Positions 25,769 to 34,562 of a stretch of DNA of 64,000 nt are shown in pieces. Numbering within the stretch: the first letter of the stretch is position 1; every line of letters starts with the position of its first letter. Under the pieces are notes generated by a model. The model made no database searches. It saw only the letters and a list, made by a program, of their open reading frames with translations, and had not been told where the DNA came from. Both the position numbers and the translations under genes were made by a program. This DNA comes from VRUE01 sp963697805 (GTDB taxonomy: Bacteria; Actinomycetota; Thermoleophilia; Solirubrobacterales; 70-9). Location of the stretch: contig CAVOPB010000001.1 in the NCBI GenBank assembly GCA_963697805.1, positions 434,001 to 498,000 on the forward strand, written 5' to 3'.

Positions 25769-26257
25769 ATGCAAGAGATCGAGCGAAAGTTCCTCCTCGA
25801 CCGGGTTCCCCCGGGGCTCGAGGAACATCAATCCAGTCGCATCTCTCAGGGGTATCTGGCAATCGAGAGGTGCATCGAGGTCCGTCTGCGCCGGCTCGAC
25901 GATGAACGGCTGCTCACCGCCAAGAAGGGGAGCGGTGAGACTCGCGAGGAGGTCGAGGTCCCGCTCGATTCGAGCGCATTCGACGAGCTCTGGAAGCTGA
26001 CCGAGTCCAGGCGCGTCGCGAAGCGCCGCTTCCTCGTGCCGCTGGAGGACGGACATCAGGCTGAGGTCGACGTCTACGCCGGTGATCTCGAGGGGCTCCT
26101 CATCGCCGAGGTCGAGTTCTCCTCGGAGGAGGAGAGCCACCGCTTCCGACCGCCGGCCTGGTTCGGGCGCGAGCTGACCGGCGATCATCGCTATTCCAAC
26201 CAGGAGCTCGCCCTGCACGGGCGGCCGGCGGAATCCCCGCGGCAAGGTGATGCATAG
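25769..26257 (+). CDS. CYTH-domain protein (triphosphate tunnel enzyme)
   Basis: A 162-residue CYTH domain starting MQEIERKFLLD, the ExExK signature of triphosphate tunnel metalloenzymes. Alternating charged strands (EVRLRRLDDERLLTAKKG, EVDVYAGDLEGLLIAEVEF) line the tunnel. Such enzymes hydrolyse inorganic triphosphate, thiamine triphosphate or polyphosphate, or act as class IV cyclases. The following CHAD gene favours polyphosphate. No strong ribosome-binding site precedes the ATG at 25769. Confidence 0.87.
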   Translation: MQEIERKFLLDRVPPGLEEHQSSRISQGYLAIERCIEVRLRRLDDERLLTAKKGSGETREEVEVPLDSSAFDELWKLTESRRVAKRRFLVPLEDGHQAEVDVYAGDLEGLLIAEVEFSSEEESHRFRPPAWFGRELTGDHRYSNQELALHGRPAESPRQGDA

Positions 26258-26285
26258 GACGCCCTGCGGCGGGAAAAGGGAGAGT

Positions 26286-27320
26286 ATGGCCGTTGTGACG
26301 AAGGAGGCTGTGGGAAAAGCGCTGAAGGATCGACCGGCCCAGCTCACGGTTGGCGCGGCGGCCGCCGCGAGGGAGGGTCTCGCCGTGCGGCGCAATGGCC
26401 ACGACGGTTCTCTGGACAGGGCCTACAGGTTGAAGTCCGAGGAGAGCCCGTCCGCGGGGATGAGGCGCATCGTCAACGGACGCATCGACAAGGCCGCCGA
26501 ACGACTGGCCGATGCGCAGGTCGCGGAGGACCCCACCTCCTGCGTGCATGGCGCCAGGAAGGACCTGAAGAAGCTGCGTTCGGCGCTGAGGCTCCTACGA
26601 CAGGAGCTCGGGGACGAACGCTATCGAGCGGAGAACAGTGTCTACCGAGAGGCGGGCCGGCTGCTTTCTGCCAGCCGCGACGCCGAGGTGAAGGTCGAGA
26701 CACTTGAAGACATCTGCGAGCGCTTCCAGGGAACCCTCCCCTCTGACGCAGCGGACGAATGGCTCGAGGTGCTGGGCGAAGAGCGCGACCTGGCAGTTGA
26801 GTCGACCCGTCACGGTGAGTCGGCCGCCCTCCGGGAAGCGCTGGAGCTGGTCGAGAACGGTCGCGAACGAGTGGACTCATGGCCCCTCGAGGCAGAGTCC
26901 TGGGAGCTGGTCGGGCCAGGCATCGAGCGCGCCTACCGGCGGGGCCGCAAGCGGATGCGCCGCGCCGCCGCCGAGCCGAGCACGGCCAACGTCCACGAGT
27001 GGCGCAAGCGAGCCAAGGATCTCTGGTACCAGCTGAGGATCCTCGAAGTTGCGACTCCCAAGGACCTCTCCGATCGGATCGACGTTGCCGACCGCCTGGC
27101 CGATGCGCTGGGCGATCACCATGACCTCGCGGTGCTTCGCGACGACCTCCTCGTCCGCGACCTGCCGACGGTGAGAAGGGCAGCGCTGGCCGCGGCGATC
27201 GGCCAGCGCCAGGAGGAGCTGGCGAACGCGGCGTTCGACCTGGGCGATCAGCTGTACCGGGAGAAGCCGAAGCGATTTGGCAAGAAGATGCGCCGCGGCT
27301 GGCGCGATGCTCGAGGTTAG
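26286..27320 (+). CDS. CHAD-domain protein
   Basis: A 344-residue helical CHAD protein, a family that binds inorganic polyphosphate. Two basic repeats carry the signature: VHGARKDLKKLRSALRLLR (about 94-112) and VHEWRKRAKDLWYQLRIL (about 238-255). The ATG at 26286 is preferred because AAAAGGG lies five bases upstream; starts at 26247/26250 overlap the CYTH stop. CYTH and CHAD are often fused or adjacent, so the two probably act on polyphosphate together. Confidence 0.9.
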   Translation: MAVVTKEAVGKALKDRPAQLTVGAAAAAREGLAVRRNGHDGSLDRAYRLKSEESPSAGMRRIVNGRIDKAAERLADAQVAEDPTSCVHGARKDLKKLRSALRLLRQELGDERYRAENSVYREAGRLLSASRDAEVKVETLEDICERFQGTLPSDAADEWLEVLGEERDLAVESTRHGESAALREALELVENGRERVDSWPLEAESWELVGPGIERAYRRGRKRMRRAAAEPSTANVHEWRKRAKDLWYQLRILEVATPKDLSDRIDVADRLADALGDHHDLAVLRDDLLVRDLPTVRRAALAAAIGQRQEELANAAFDLGDQLYREKPKRFGKKMRRGWRDARG

Positions 27321-27329
27321 GCTTCCGTC

Positions 27330-27836
27330 GTGGCGGAGACCTTCTACGAGACCCTCGCACTGGCGGCGTTCGCCCTGCTCGGGTTGTGGTGGGTGGTCGT
27401 CGCCGACCGGCGTCGCGAATGGTCGGTGCTGCCGTACCGACGTCGCCAGGCCTACTCGGTCTCGCTCTACTTCACTCTCACCGGGATCATGAGCCCGGTG
27501 TCATTGATCTCTGCGGACCATCCGGCACTCTGGAGGCTCGCCTTCGGTGCCGCCGGGGTGATCGGGGCGGCCGAGGTGGTGCTCTCACTCCTCCGCGCGA
27601 GCAGCGAGCCGACTCGCGAACGGCGCGCCCAGCAGCTCCTGGCGCTCACCCTGCCCTTCTACGTCCTGATCGTCGCGATAGCCGTCCATCCCTCCCTCGC
27701 ATCCGACGTCGGCATCGACCTGAAACCCCTCGAGACCGAGGCGGTTGTCGTGTCGCTGCTGCTCTTCCTCGGCATCAACTATGGGTGGCTGCTCTTCATG
27801 GAGCCACCTCACTCGCTGGATCGAGAGGAGAGATAG
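27330..27836 (+). CDS. Four-TM membrane protein of unknown function
   Basis: A 168-residue integral membrane protein with hydrophobic segments at about 5-25, 45-62, 68-90, 105-122 and 138-155. No recognised domain. It starts with GTG nine bases after the CHAD stop, so it is likely the third gene of that operon. The C-terminus EPPHSLDREER is charged and probably cytoplasmic. Confidence 0.7.
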   Translation: MAETFYETLALAAFALLGLWWVVVADRRREWSVLPYRRRQAYSVSLYFTLTGIMSPVSLISADHPALWRLAFGAAGVIGAAEVVLSLLRASSEPTRERRAQQLLALTLPFYVLIVAIAVHPSLASDVGIDLKPLETEAVVVSLLLFLGINYGWLLFMEPPHSLDREER

Positions 27837-27845
27837 AGCGCCGAT

Positions 27846-28727
27846 TCAGGCGCCGAGCTCGAGGCGCTTGAGACGAGCCGGGTCCGCGAGGACGTCGATG
27901 GCGACAATCTTGCCGCCGGCGACGGTGAAGGCCATCACCGCGAACGGACGGGCCCTGGGAACGACGAGTACGCCGGCGACGCCGTTGACGAGGACTGGTC
28001 GGACGAACGGCGAGAGTTTGGCGAAGGTCAACGCGCGGCTGGCGACCTCGGTGGCGCCGCGAATCACCTCGTTGATCGACGGGCGAGCCTCGCCGCCGTC
28101 GGAGCGGAGGACGATTTCCGGGTGGAGGACCTCGACCAGCGCGTCGAAGTCGCCCTCGCGAGAGGCCCCGAAGAAGGCGTCGACGACAACCCTCTGACGC
28201 TCGAGGTCGACGTCGGGCTCCGTCGGTTCGGCCTCGACCCGCTTGCGGGCGCGGCTGGCGGCCTTCCTCGCGGCCACCGGCGAGCGGTCGAGCAGGTCGC
28301 CGACCTGCTCGAAGGGGACCGAGAAGGTGTCGTGCAGGACGAAGGCGACGCGCTCCTCCGGGCTGAGGGTCTCGAGTACGCCGAGCATCGCGAGGCCGAC
28401 TGAGTCGGCAGCCAGGGCCTCGTGCTCGGGGTCGCCGCCCTCGACCGGGCTGACGATCGGGTCGGGGACGTGGGGGCCGAGCGGCTCCTCGCGCCGAGCC
28501 TGACGAGCGCGCAGCAAGTCGAGGCAGAGCCGCGCGACCACGGTCGTCAGCCAGCTCGGCAGGTTCTCGATCTCCTCCGAGTCGCTTCGAGCCAACCGCA
28601 ACCAGGCCTCCTGCACCGCCTCGTCGGCTTCGCCACTGGCCCCGAGCATGCGGAAGGCGACCCCCCGGAGGCGACCGCGGTTCTGCTCGAACCGCACTGC
28701 CAGATCCTGCTGCTCCGTCGCTGTCAC
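27846..28727 (-). CDS. sigJ: ECF41-type sigma factor (SigJ-like)
   Basis: A 293-residue ECF sigma factor. Region 2 (about 13-80: FRMLGASGEADEAVQEAWLRL, LPSWLTTVVARLCLDLLRARQARRE) and region 4 (about 115-170) are followed by a C-terminal SnoaL-like domain of about 110 residues that controls activity in the ECF41 family. The DGGE motif near residue 208 matches the ECF41 DGGG signature position. The GTG at 28727 is preferred (GAGGG seven bases upstream). The promoter for the divergent gene overlaps this start. Confidence 0.87.
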   Translation of the reverse strand: MTATEQQDLAVRFEQNRGRLRGVAFRMLGASGEADEAVQEAWLRLARSDSEEIENLPSWLTTVVARLCLDLLRARQARREEPLGPHVPDPIVSPVEGGDPEHEALAADSVGLAMLGVLETLSPEERVAFVLHDTFSVPFEQVGDLLDRSPVAARKAASRARKRVEAEPTEPDVDLERQRVVVDAFFGASREGDFDALVEVLHPEIVLRSDGGEARPSINEVIRGATEVASRALTFAKLSPFVRPVLVNGVAGVLVVPRARPFAVMAFTVAGGKIVAIDVLADPARLKRLELGA

Positions 28728-28748
28728 ATCTCTGCCCTCGGCTGCGTC
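28722..28748 (+). promoter_or_regulatory. Predicted ECF41 promoter
   Basis: TGTCACA at 28722-28728 and CGTC at 28745-28748 are separated by exactly 16 bases, matching the ECF41 consensus known for Bacillus and Rhodobacter members of the group. It points towards the epimerase-like gene at 28814 and overlaps the sigma-factor start codon. Confidence 0.75.
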
Positions 28749-28813
28749 ACACATATGAGACGCAGAACACGGCCGACCCAGATGCGGCTACCCGGACTGA
28801 AAGGAAGGCAACC

Positions 28814-29569
28814 ATGGCAAGAGAGAAGAAGATCGCCGTCGCCGGCGCGACCGGCCGCCTCGGCCACCACGCGGTCGACATCCTGCGCGAGCGCGGGCAC
28901 GAGGTGGTGCCGATCTCGCGCGGGGTCGGGGTCAACGTGATCTCCGGCGAGGGCCTCGGCACGGCCCTCGAGGGAGTCGACCTGATCATCGATGCCGCAA
29001 CCGGCCCCACGCCCGAAGGGGCAGCCGAGTTCTTCGCGACCTCGGCGCGCAATCTGCAGCAGGCCGGCGCCGAGCACGGCGTCGAGGCCATCCTCGTCGT
29101 CTCGATCATCGGCACCGACCATTTCGACAGCGGCTACAACGCCGCCAAGGTGATCCAGGAGCAAGCGCACCTCGAGGGTCCCGTACCCGCCCGCGTCCTG
29201 CGCGCCGCCCAGTTCCACGAGTTCGTCGCGGAATTGGTCGAGTGGACTCGCCAGGGAGATGTCAGCTACGTGCCCGAGATGCGCACCCAGCTCGTCGCCG
29301 CCCGCAGTGTCGCCGAGGCGCTGGCCGACCTCATCGACGGGACGGACTCCGCACCCCGCGGCAATCCGATCGCCGAAGTGGCCGGGCCCCGCGAGGAGAG
29401 GCTGGTCGAGGTGGCGAGCCTCCTCGCCGCCCAGAACGGCAACGGTCCGCGCATCGAAGCCGGGGAGTGGCCTGAGGACCCGGAAGGCCTCTACCCCGCG
29501 GGCGCCCTCCTCCCGGGCCCGGTGGCCAAGCTCGCCGGCCCCACCTACGAGGAGTGGCTCAACCAGTAG
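28814..29569 (+). CDS. NmrA/epimerase-like NAD(P)-binding protein
   Basis: A 251-residue atypical short-chain dehydrogenase. The Rossmann motif is VAGATGRLGHHAVDIL (about 10-25). VVSIIGTDHFDSGYNAAKVIQEQ supplies a Tyr-x3-Lys-like active-site region. The C-terminal half follows the NmrA pattern (LRAAQFHEF, AEVAGPREERLVEVA). GGAAGG lies before the ATG. ECF41 sigma factors characteristically sit beside and transcribe a carboxymuconolactone decarboxylase, oxidoreductase or epimerase; this is the epimerase class, driven by the promoter at 28722. Confidence 0.85.
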   Translation: MAREKKIAVAGATGRLGHHAVDILRERGHEVVPISRGVGVNVISGEGLGTALEGVDLIIDAATGPTPEGAAEFFATSARNLQQAGAEHGVEAILVVSIIGTDHFDSGYNAAKVIQEQAHLEGPVPARVLRAAQFHEFVAELVEWTRQGDVSYVPEMRTQLVAARSVAEALADLIDGTDSAPRGNPIAEVAGPREERLVEVASLLAAQNGNGPRIEAGEWPEDPEGLYPAGALLPGPVAKLAGPTYEEWLNQ

Positions 29570-29680
29570 CGCCTGGCACTCGACCGGCTTTTACCTGGTA
29601 CCCAGATTGCGGCTTCGCCGCTTCGGCATCGGGGTTCAAATACGGTTCCGTCCCGGACCCGGCTCCACGAGGATGTGGCT

Positions 29681-30454
29681 ATGGAAGACGCACTTGCTCC
29701 CGAGTTTCCCGGCGCAGCAGATGGGATGGCCACCGGACGGAAGCCGCTGATCGAGCTGGAAGGCGTCGCCCGCCGCTACGACATGGGCGAGGTGACCGTT
29801 ACCGCCCTCGAGGATGTGGACTTGCAAATCGAGCGCGGTGAGTTCGTCGTCGTCCTCGGCCCCTCGGGGAGTGGCAAGACGACGCTTCTGAACATGATCG
29901 GCGCTCTCGACTCGCCAACCGAGGGAACGATCCGAATCCGCGGCGAGGACATCACAGGCGCATCGCGGGCGGATCTGTTCGCCTTCCGCCGCCGGACCGT
30001 CAGCTTCATCTTCCAAACCTTCAACCTCTTCCCGGCGCTGACGGCACTGGAGAACGTCGAGTTCGGCGCCAACATGAGCGGCCACGGCAAGGCCCGCGAG
30101 GTCGCCACGGAGACACTCGACCGCGTCGGGCTGGGATCCCGCGGCGAGCACTTCCCGCACGAGCTCTCCGGCGGCGAGCAGCAGCGGGTTGCCATCGCCC
30201 GTGCGCTCGCGACCCGCAACCCGATCCTGCTGGCGGACGAGCCTACCGGTGAGCTCGATTTCCGTACCGGCGTGCAGATCCTTGGTTTGCTGCACGATCA
30301 GACCCATACGGATGAGACGGCGGTTCTGGTCGTCACCCACAATCGCGAGATTGCTCGCGTCGCCCACCGGGTGATCGCGCTATCCAGCGGCCGGATCGTC
30401 TCCGACGGGCCAAACCCTGGCGGCCCTGCCGCCATCGCCGACCTGAGCTGGTGA
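29681..30454 (+). CDS. MacB/LolD-type ABC transporter ATPase
   Basis: A 257-residue ATPase. Walker A GPSGSGKTT (about 63-71), the LLNMIGALDSPTEG segment, signature LSGGEQQRVAIARAL, Walker B LLADEPTGELD and VVTHNREIA are those of the LolD/MacB/FtsE group, which powers mechanotransmission-type exporters. The ATG at 29681 has a CGAGG site; a GTG two codons upstream is less likely. It overlaps the permease gene by four bases. Confidence 0.9.
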   Translation: MEDALAPEFPGAADGMATGRKPLIELEGVARRYDMGEVTVTALEDVDLQIERGEFVVVLGPSGSGKTTLLNMIGALDSPTEGTIRIRGEDITGASRADLFAFRRRTVSFIFQTFNLFPALTALENVEFGANMSGHGKAREVATETLDRVGLGSRGEHFPHELSGGEQQRVAIARALATRNPILLADEPTGELDFRTGVQILGLLHDQTHTDETAVLVVTHNREIARVAHRVIALSSGRIVSDGPNPGGPAAIADLSW

Positions 30455-32910
30455 GGATGGAACGGCTCGGGCTCTGGCTGCGGTGGTCGCTCCGCGATCT
30501 GCGCGGGCGCCGGGGCCTGGTTGTGGCGATCGGGCTTGTGTTGGCGATCGGCACCGGCGTCTACGCCGGCCTCGGCAGCCTGGAGTCCTGGCGCGTCGCC
30601 TCCAACGACGCCAGTTTCGAAGCCCTGCGCGCCCACGACCTCGAGTTCTCGCTGACCGAGGGGACGAGCGCTCCGGTCGGGTCGTTGTCGCGGCTGGTCC
30701 GCGGGATCCCGGCCGCCGGCAAGGTGGAGGCGACCGAGGAGCGCCTGCGCATCCCGACCCAGGTTGAGGTGCCGCGCCCGGGCACGGAACCGCTGCTGGT
30801 TCCGGCCGAAGTCGTCGGCGCGCCGCTCGGGCCTCGCGGGCCGGCGATCGACGGCATCTACGCCGAGTCGGGACGCGCCCTGAGTGCAAGCGACGAACGC
30901 CGCTCGGTCGCTGTGCTCGAGCGTGGCTTCGCCGCCTACCACGACCTTCCGCCAGAGGGCGTGCTGAGCCTCCCCGGGGACCAACGCCTCCGCTACGTCG
31001 GCGTCGGCGGCTCGCCCGAGTACTTCCTGGTCACCCGCCCCGGCGGCGGAGCTTTTGGCGGCGCCGAGGCTCAGTTCGCCGTCATCTTCACCTCGCTGGG
31101 GACGACGCAGAAGATCGCAGGTGGCCCACCGATGGTCAACGACGCCGTGATGCGACTGCGCGACGTGGCCAGCACCGCCGCCGTGCGCCACCAGCTGGAG
31201 AACGCTTTCGCCGGCGCCGGCCTCAGCGGCGAAGTGACGAAGCTGACCGATGACCCCGGCTACCGCGTCCTTTACAAGGACGCCAGCGGCGACCAGCAGA
31301 TGTTCGACATCTTCGCCATCCTGATCCTCGCCGGCGCCGCTCTCGCCGCCTTCAACCTGGCAACCAGGATCGTCGAGGCGCAGCGGCGCGAGATCGGGAT
31401 CGGGATGGCCCTCGGGGTTCCGCCGCGCGAGCTGGCGATACGGCCGTTGCTGCTGGGCGTGCAAATCGCGGTTGCAGGGACGCTGCTCGGCCTCGCCCTG
31501 GGCCTGATGATGGGAGAGATCTTCCGCGGCGTCCTCGAAGACCTGCTGCCGCTGCCGGAGATGCGTACGCCTTTTGAATTCGACGTCTTTGCCCGCGCCG
31601 CCCTGATCGGACTGGTGCTGCCGATCATCGGCACCGCGGTCCCGGTGTGGCGCGGCCTGCGGCTGACCCCGGTCGAAGCGGTCCGAGTCGGCTTCCGCTC
31701 GGCCCGTGGCAGCGGCGTCGCGGCGTTGGCCAGGCACCTGCGGCTGCCTGGGTCAAGTGTCGTCGCACAGATGCCCCTGCGAAACGCTCTGCGTGCCCCG
31801 CGCCGCACCCTGCTGACGGTACTCGGGATCGGCGCGGTGCTGAGCGTCCTGGTCGCCTTCATGGGAATGATCGACTCCTTCGTCGCGACCGTCGATCGCA
31901 GCGAAGCCGAGGTCACTCACGGCAACCCGAATCGCGTCGTTGTCTCGCTCGACGGCTTCCGCAGCACCCGCACGGCGACGCGGATCGTCGCGAGGGCACC
32001 CGGTGTCGCCGACTCCGAACCGCAGCTTACCCTGCCGGCGGAGCTCTCGGCCCCCGGGGTCGATGGCTTCGGGGGCTCGGTCACGTCGCTCGACTTCGGG
32101 AGCCCGATCTGGGCGCCGACGATCGCCTCGGGTGCAGTGCCCGCACCGGGCCACCCCGAAATCGTGATCTCCGAAGAGGCGGCGAGCGACCTCGGCGTAG
32201 GGGTCGGCGACCGGATCACGATCTCCTACCCGCGCCGCCAGGATTCCGGCTACACCGACGCGAGCGCCCGGGTGCGGGTGAGTGGCCTGCACCCCGACCC
32301 GTTCCGCACCTTCGCCTACATGGGTCCCTCGCTTGCCGCGCTTGCAGGACTCCCAGATGCCGCCAACAAGGTCTCGGTCACCCCGGAGCCGGGGGTTTCC
32401 GAGGGCCAAATCGCGCGAGCGCTCTTTCACGTCCCCGCGGTCTCCTCGGTCGAACGGGCGAGCACAACGACGCAATTCGTGCGCGAGCGCGTCGACGACT
32501 TCATCGGCGTGCTGCGGGTGATCGAGGGGTTTGCGCTGGCGCTGGCGCTACTGATCGCCTTCAACTCTTCGGCTATCAGCATCGATGAGCGCCGCCGCGA
32601 GAACGCCACCATGCTCGCCTTTGGCGTCACCGGCACCAGGGCCATGATGCTGGCTGTATTCGAGAGCCTGATTGCCGGTGTGCTCGGCACCCTCGTCGGT
32701 CTAGGCGGCGGCTTCCTCGTCGTCAGCTGGGTCGTCGACCGTACGCTTCCCGAAACCCTTCCCGACCTCGGCCTTGTGATCGAGCTCACGCCAACGTCGC
32801 TGCTGATCGCCGCTGCGGTCGGGGTCGCCTCCGTGGCCCTGGCACCGCTGCTGAGCGCCCGCCGGATCCAGCGCATGGATGTGCCCTCAACGCTTCGAGT
32901 CATGGAGTGA
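30451..32910 (+). CDS. FtsX/MacB-type ABC transporter permease
   Basis: An 819-residue permease with the 4+4 arrangement of large actinobacterial FtsX proteins. There is a TM near 24-42, an extracellular domain (about 50-270), FtsX TM set 1 (about 285-410, with RIVEAQRREIGIGMALGV), TM near 455, a second extracellular domain (about 475-690), and FtsX TM set 2 (about 690-805, with DERRRENATMLAFGVTG). It pairs with the preceding ATPase. Such systems move lipids, peptides or antibiotics, or signal by conformational change. The cargo is unknown. Confidence 0.9.
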   Translation: MRMERLGLWLRWSLRDLRGRRGLVVAIGLVLAIGTGVYAGLGSLESWRVASNDASFEALRAHDLEFSLTEGTSAPVGSLSRLVRGIPAAGKVEATEERLRIPTQVEVPRPGTEPLLVPAEVVGAPLGPRGPAIDGIYAESGRALSASDERRSVAVLERGFAAYHDLPPEGVLSLPGDQRLRYVGVGGSPEYFLVTRPGGGAFGGAEAQFAVIFTSLGTTQKIAGGPPMVNDAVMRLRDVASTAAVRHQLENAFAGAGLSGEVTKLTDDPGYRVLYKDASGDQQMFDIFAILILAGAALAAFNLATRIVEAQRREIGIGMALGVPPRELAIRPLLLGVQIAVAGTLLGLALGLMMGEIFRGVLEDLLPLPEMRTPFEFDVFARAALIGLVLPIIGTAVPVWRGLRLTPVEAVRVGFRSARGSGVAALARHLRLPGSSVVAQMPLRNALRAPRRTLLTVLGIGAVLSVLVAFMGMIDSFVATVDRSEAEVTHGNPNRVVVSLDGFRSTRTATRIVARAPGVADSEPQLTLPAELSAPGVDGFGGSVTSLDFGSPIWAPTIASGAVPAPGHPEIVISEEAASDLGVGVGDRITISYPRRQDSGYTDASARVRVSGLHPDPFRTFAYMGPSLAALAGLPDAANKVSVTPEPGVSEGQIARALFHVPAVSSVERASTTTQFVRERVDDFIGVLRVIEGFALALALLIAFNSSAISIDERRRENATMLAFGVTGTRAMMLAVFESLIAGVLGTLVGLGGGFLVVSWVVDRTLPETLPDLGLVIELTPTSLLIAAAVGVASVALAPLLSARRIQRMDVPSTLRVME

Positions 32911-32969
32911 ACCGGCGACCGCTCGGCCCCGAGCGGCGGACAAGGGTTCTCTGTCCGTCCCCAGAGTCG

Positions 32970-34562
32970 CTACGTATTCGGTCCGGGGTCGACGTCGAAG
33001 CTGAACATCATCCCGCTCTCATGGTGCTCGGCGATATGGCAGTGCGCCATCCAGCGTCCGGGGTTGCTGACGTCCAGCAGGATGTCCACCGTCTCCCCGC
33101 CCGGAATGAGAACCGTGTCCTTCCAGGCCAGGTTGGGCTCGACGACTCCGTCGCGACTCAGAATCAGGAAGCGACCCGCCCCGTGGATGTGGAATGGATG
33201 GTGCATCGGGTGGTCTCCCGCCATTTCGTTGAGGAGGCGGATCTTGACCTGGTCTCCGACCCGAAAGCGCCAGTCGATCTCCGCGTTCTCTGCGCCGGTC
33301 TCGCGATCGATCAGCTTCCATCGCATATTCGCCGGGGTCGTCATCCGGTTGACATCGACCATGTCGTCCTCCCACTCGATGCCGCCCGTCGAGCCGTGTC
33401 CGTGGGCTTCCCCCGCTTCGGCAACGAGCTCCGACGGCAACAGCTTCATGCCGCACTCCGGGCAATGGCCGGGCTCCTCCGTCTGGACCTCTGGGTGCAT
33501 CGGACAGGTGTAGGTGACCGGACCCTCTCCCTCCCCCGCCTCCATTTCCATCTCGGCTAGGAAAGCAAGCGTCTTGTCGGGCTCGGCCTCCAGGTAGGGG
33601 GAAATTCTCTCCCGCTCAAGTGACATGTCAGGGTTGGTGCGAAGGGCGGCGAATTGCTCCTCAAGCGCCGGAGTGGCCCGATCTTCGCCAACCCGGATCG
33701 TGGCCAGCGAATAGACCCGGTCCAGCGTCTGGTGCTCCAGCGTCAGCTCGCCCGCCTCGTCAAAAAGAACGTCGAGGATTGATCGCTCCGAGGGCGCCAG
33801 GATCACCGTGTCGACGAGCTTCTCCTGCTCGACCCGACCACTGTCGGCTCCGATCAACTTCATTCGGGCGCCGGGTAGGGCGACCTTGAACACCCGGGTA
33901 TTGGCGGTATTGGTCAGGTAGAGCCGAACGACTTCGCCCCGCTGGACGCTCAACGAGAGATCCGTCTCGCCACCCACCAGCATCACGTCGCCGAAGCGAC
34001 CCATCGCCGAGTGCGTCGTCTCCGCGCGGCTGAAGGGCGCGACCCTGCCGTCCTCCAGCAGGATGTCGTCGAGCGTGATGACGATCTCGCGATTGACCTG
34101 AGGCCAGTAGTCGGCCTCGGCCGGCTCGACCAGGACGTTCCCGTAGAGGCCCATCTCCTTGCCGTAGTCCTCGCGGATGTGGGGGTGGTACCAATACAGG
34201 CCCGGGTCCGGAAACGCGACCCGGGCCGTGAAACGCTCGCCAATCTGCATCGGCGGCTGCGTTTCATGTGTCCCGTCGTAACGGTTGTCGAGCCGCAGGC
34301 CGTGCCAGTGCACGGTGGCCTCGGTGTCGCCCTGGTTCTCGATATCGACGACGATCTCCGACCCCTCGCGCACTTTCAGTGTCGGCCCAGGAACCGAGCC
34401 GTTGTATCCGAGCATCCTCACCCTGGCGTCACCGACCTGCTTGGCGATCGGGCCTATTCGCAGCTCGAAATGCTCGCCATCCGCGACCTCGACCACCTCG
34501 GATGGAATCGCCGCGGCAAGGCCTTTCAAATCAGTCGGAAAGTGTTCGGCGTTCTTACTCAT
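32970..34562 (-). CDS. Multicopper oxidase with inserted heavy-metal-binding domain
   Basis: A 530-residue copper oxidase. The trinuclear ligands are HWHGLR (about 84-89), WYHPH (about 124-128), the C-terminal HPMHHPFHIHG (about 455) and HCHIAEHHESGMM (about 509), including the type 1 Cys. Between cupredoxin domains 2 and 3, at about residues 355-380, lies a YTCPMHPEV...CPECGMKL module typical of metal efflux proteins. No signal peptide or Tat motif is visible, unusual for this family. The cyclase-YHS gene overlaps its start by eight bases. A role in copper or other metal handling is likely. Confidence 0.88.
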   Translation of the reverse strand: MSKNAEHFPTDLKGLAAAIPSEVVEVADGEHFELRIGPIAKQVGDARVRMLGYNGSVPGPTLKVREGSEIVVDIENQGDTEATVHWHGLRLDNRYDGTHETQPPMQIGERFTARVAFPDPGLYWYHPHIREDYGKEMGLYGNVLVEPAEADYWPQVNREIVITLDDILLEDGRVAPFSRAETTHSAMGRFGDVMLVGGETDLSLSVQRGEVVRLYLTNTANTRVFKVALPGARMKLIGADSGRVEQEKLVDTVILAPSERSILDVLFDEAGELTLEHQTLDRVYSLATIRVGEDRATPALEEQFAALRTNPDMSLERERISPYLEAEPDKTLAFLAEMEMEAGEGEGPVTYTCPMHPEVQTEEPGHCPECGMKLLPSELVAEAGEAHGHGSTGGIEWEDDMVDVNRMTTPANMRWKLIDRETGAENAEIDWRFRVGDQVKIRLLNEMAGDHPMHHPFHIHGAGRFLILSRDGVVEPNLAWKDTVLIPGGETVDILLDVSNPGRWMAHCHIAEHHESGMMFSFDVDPGPNT

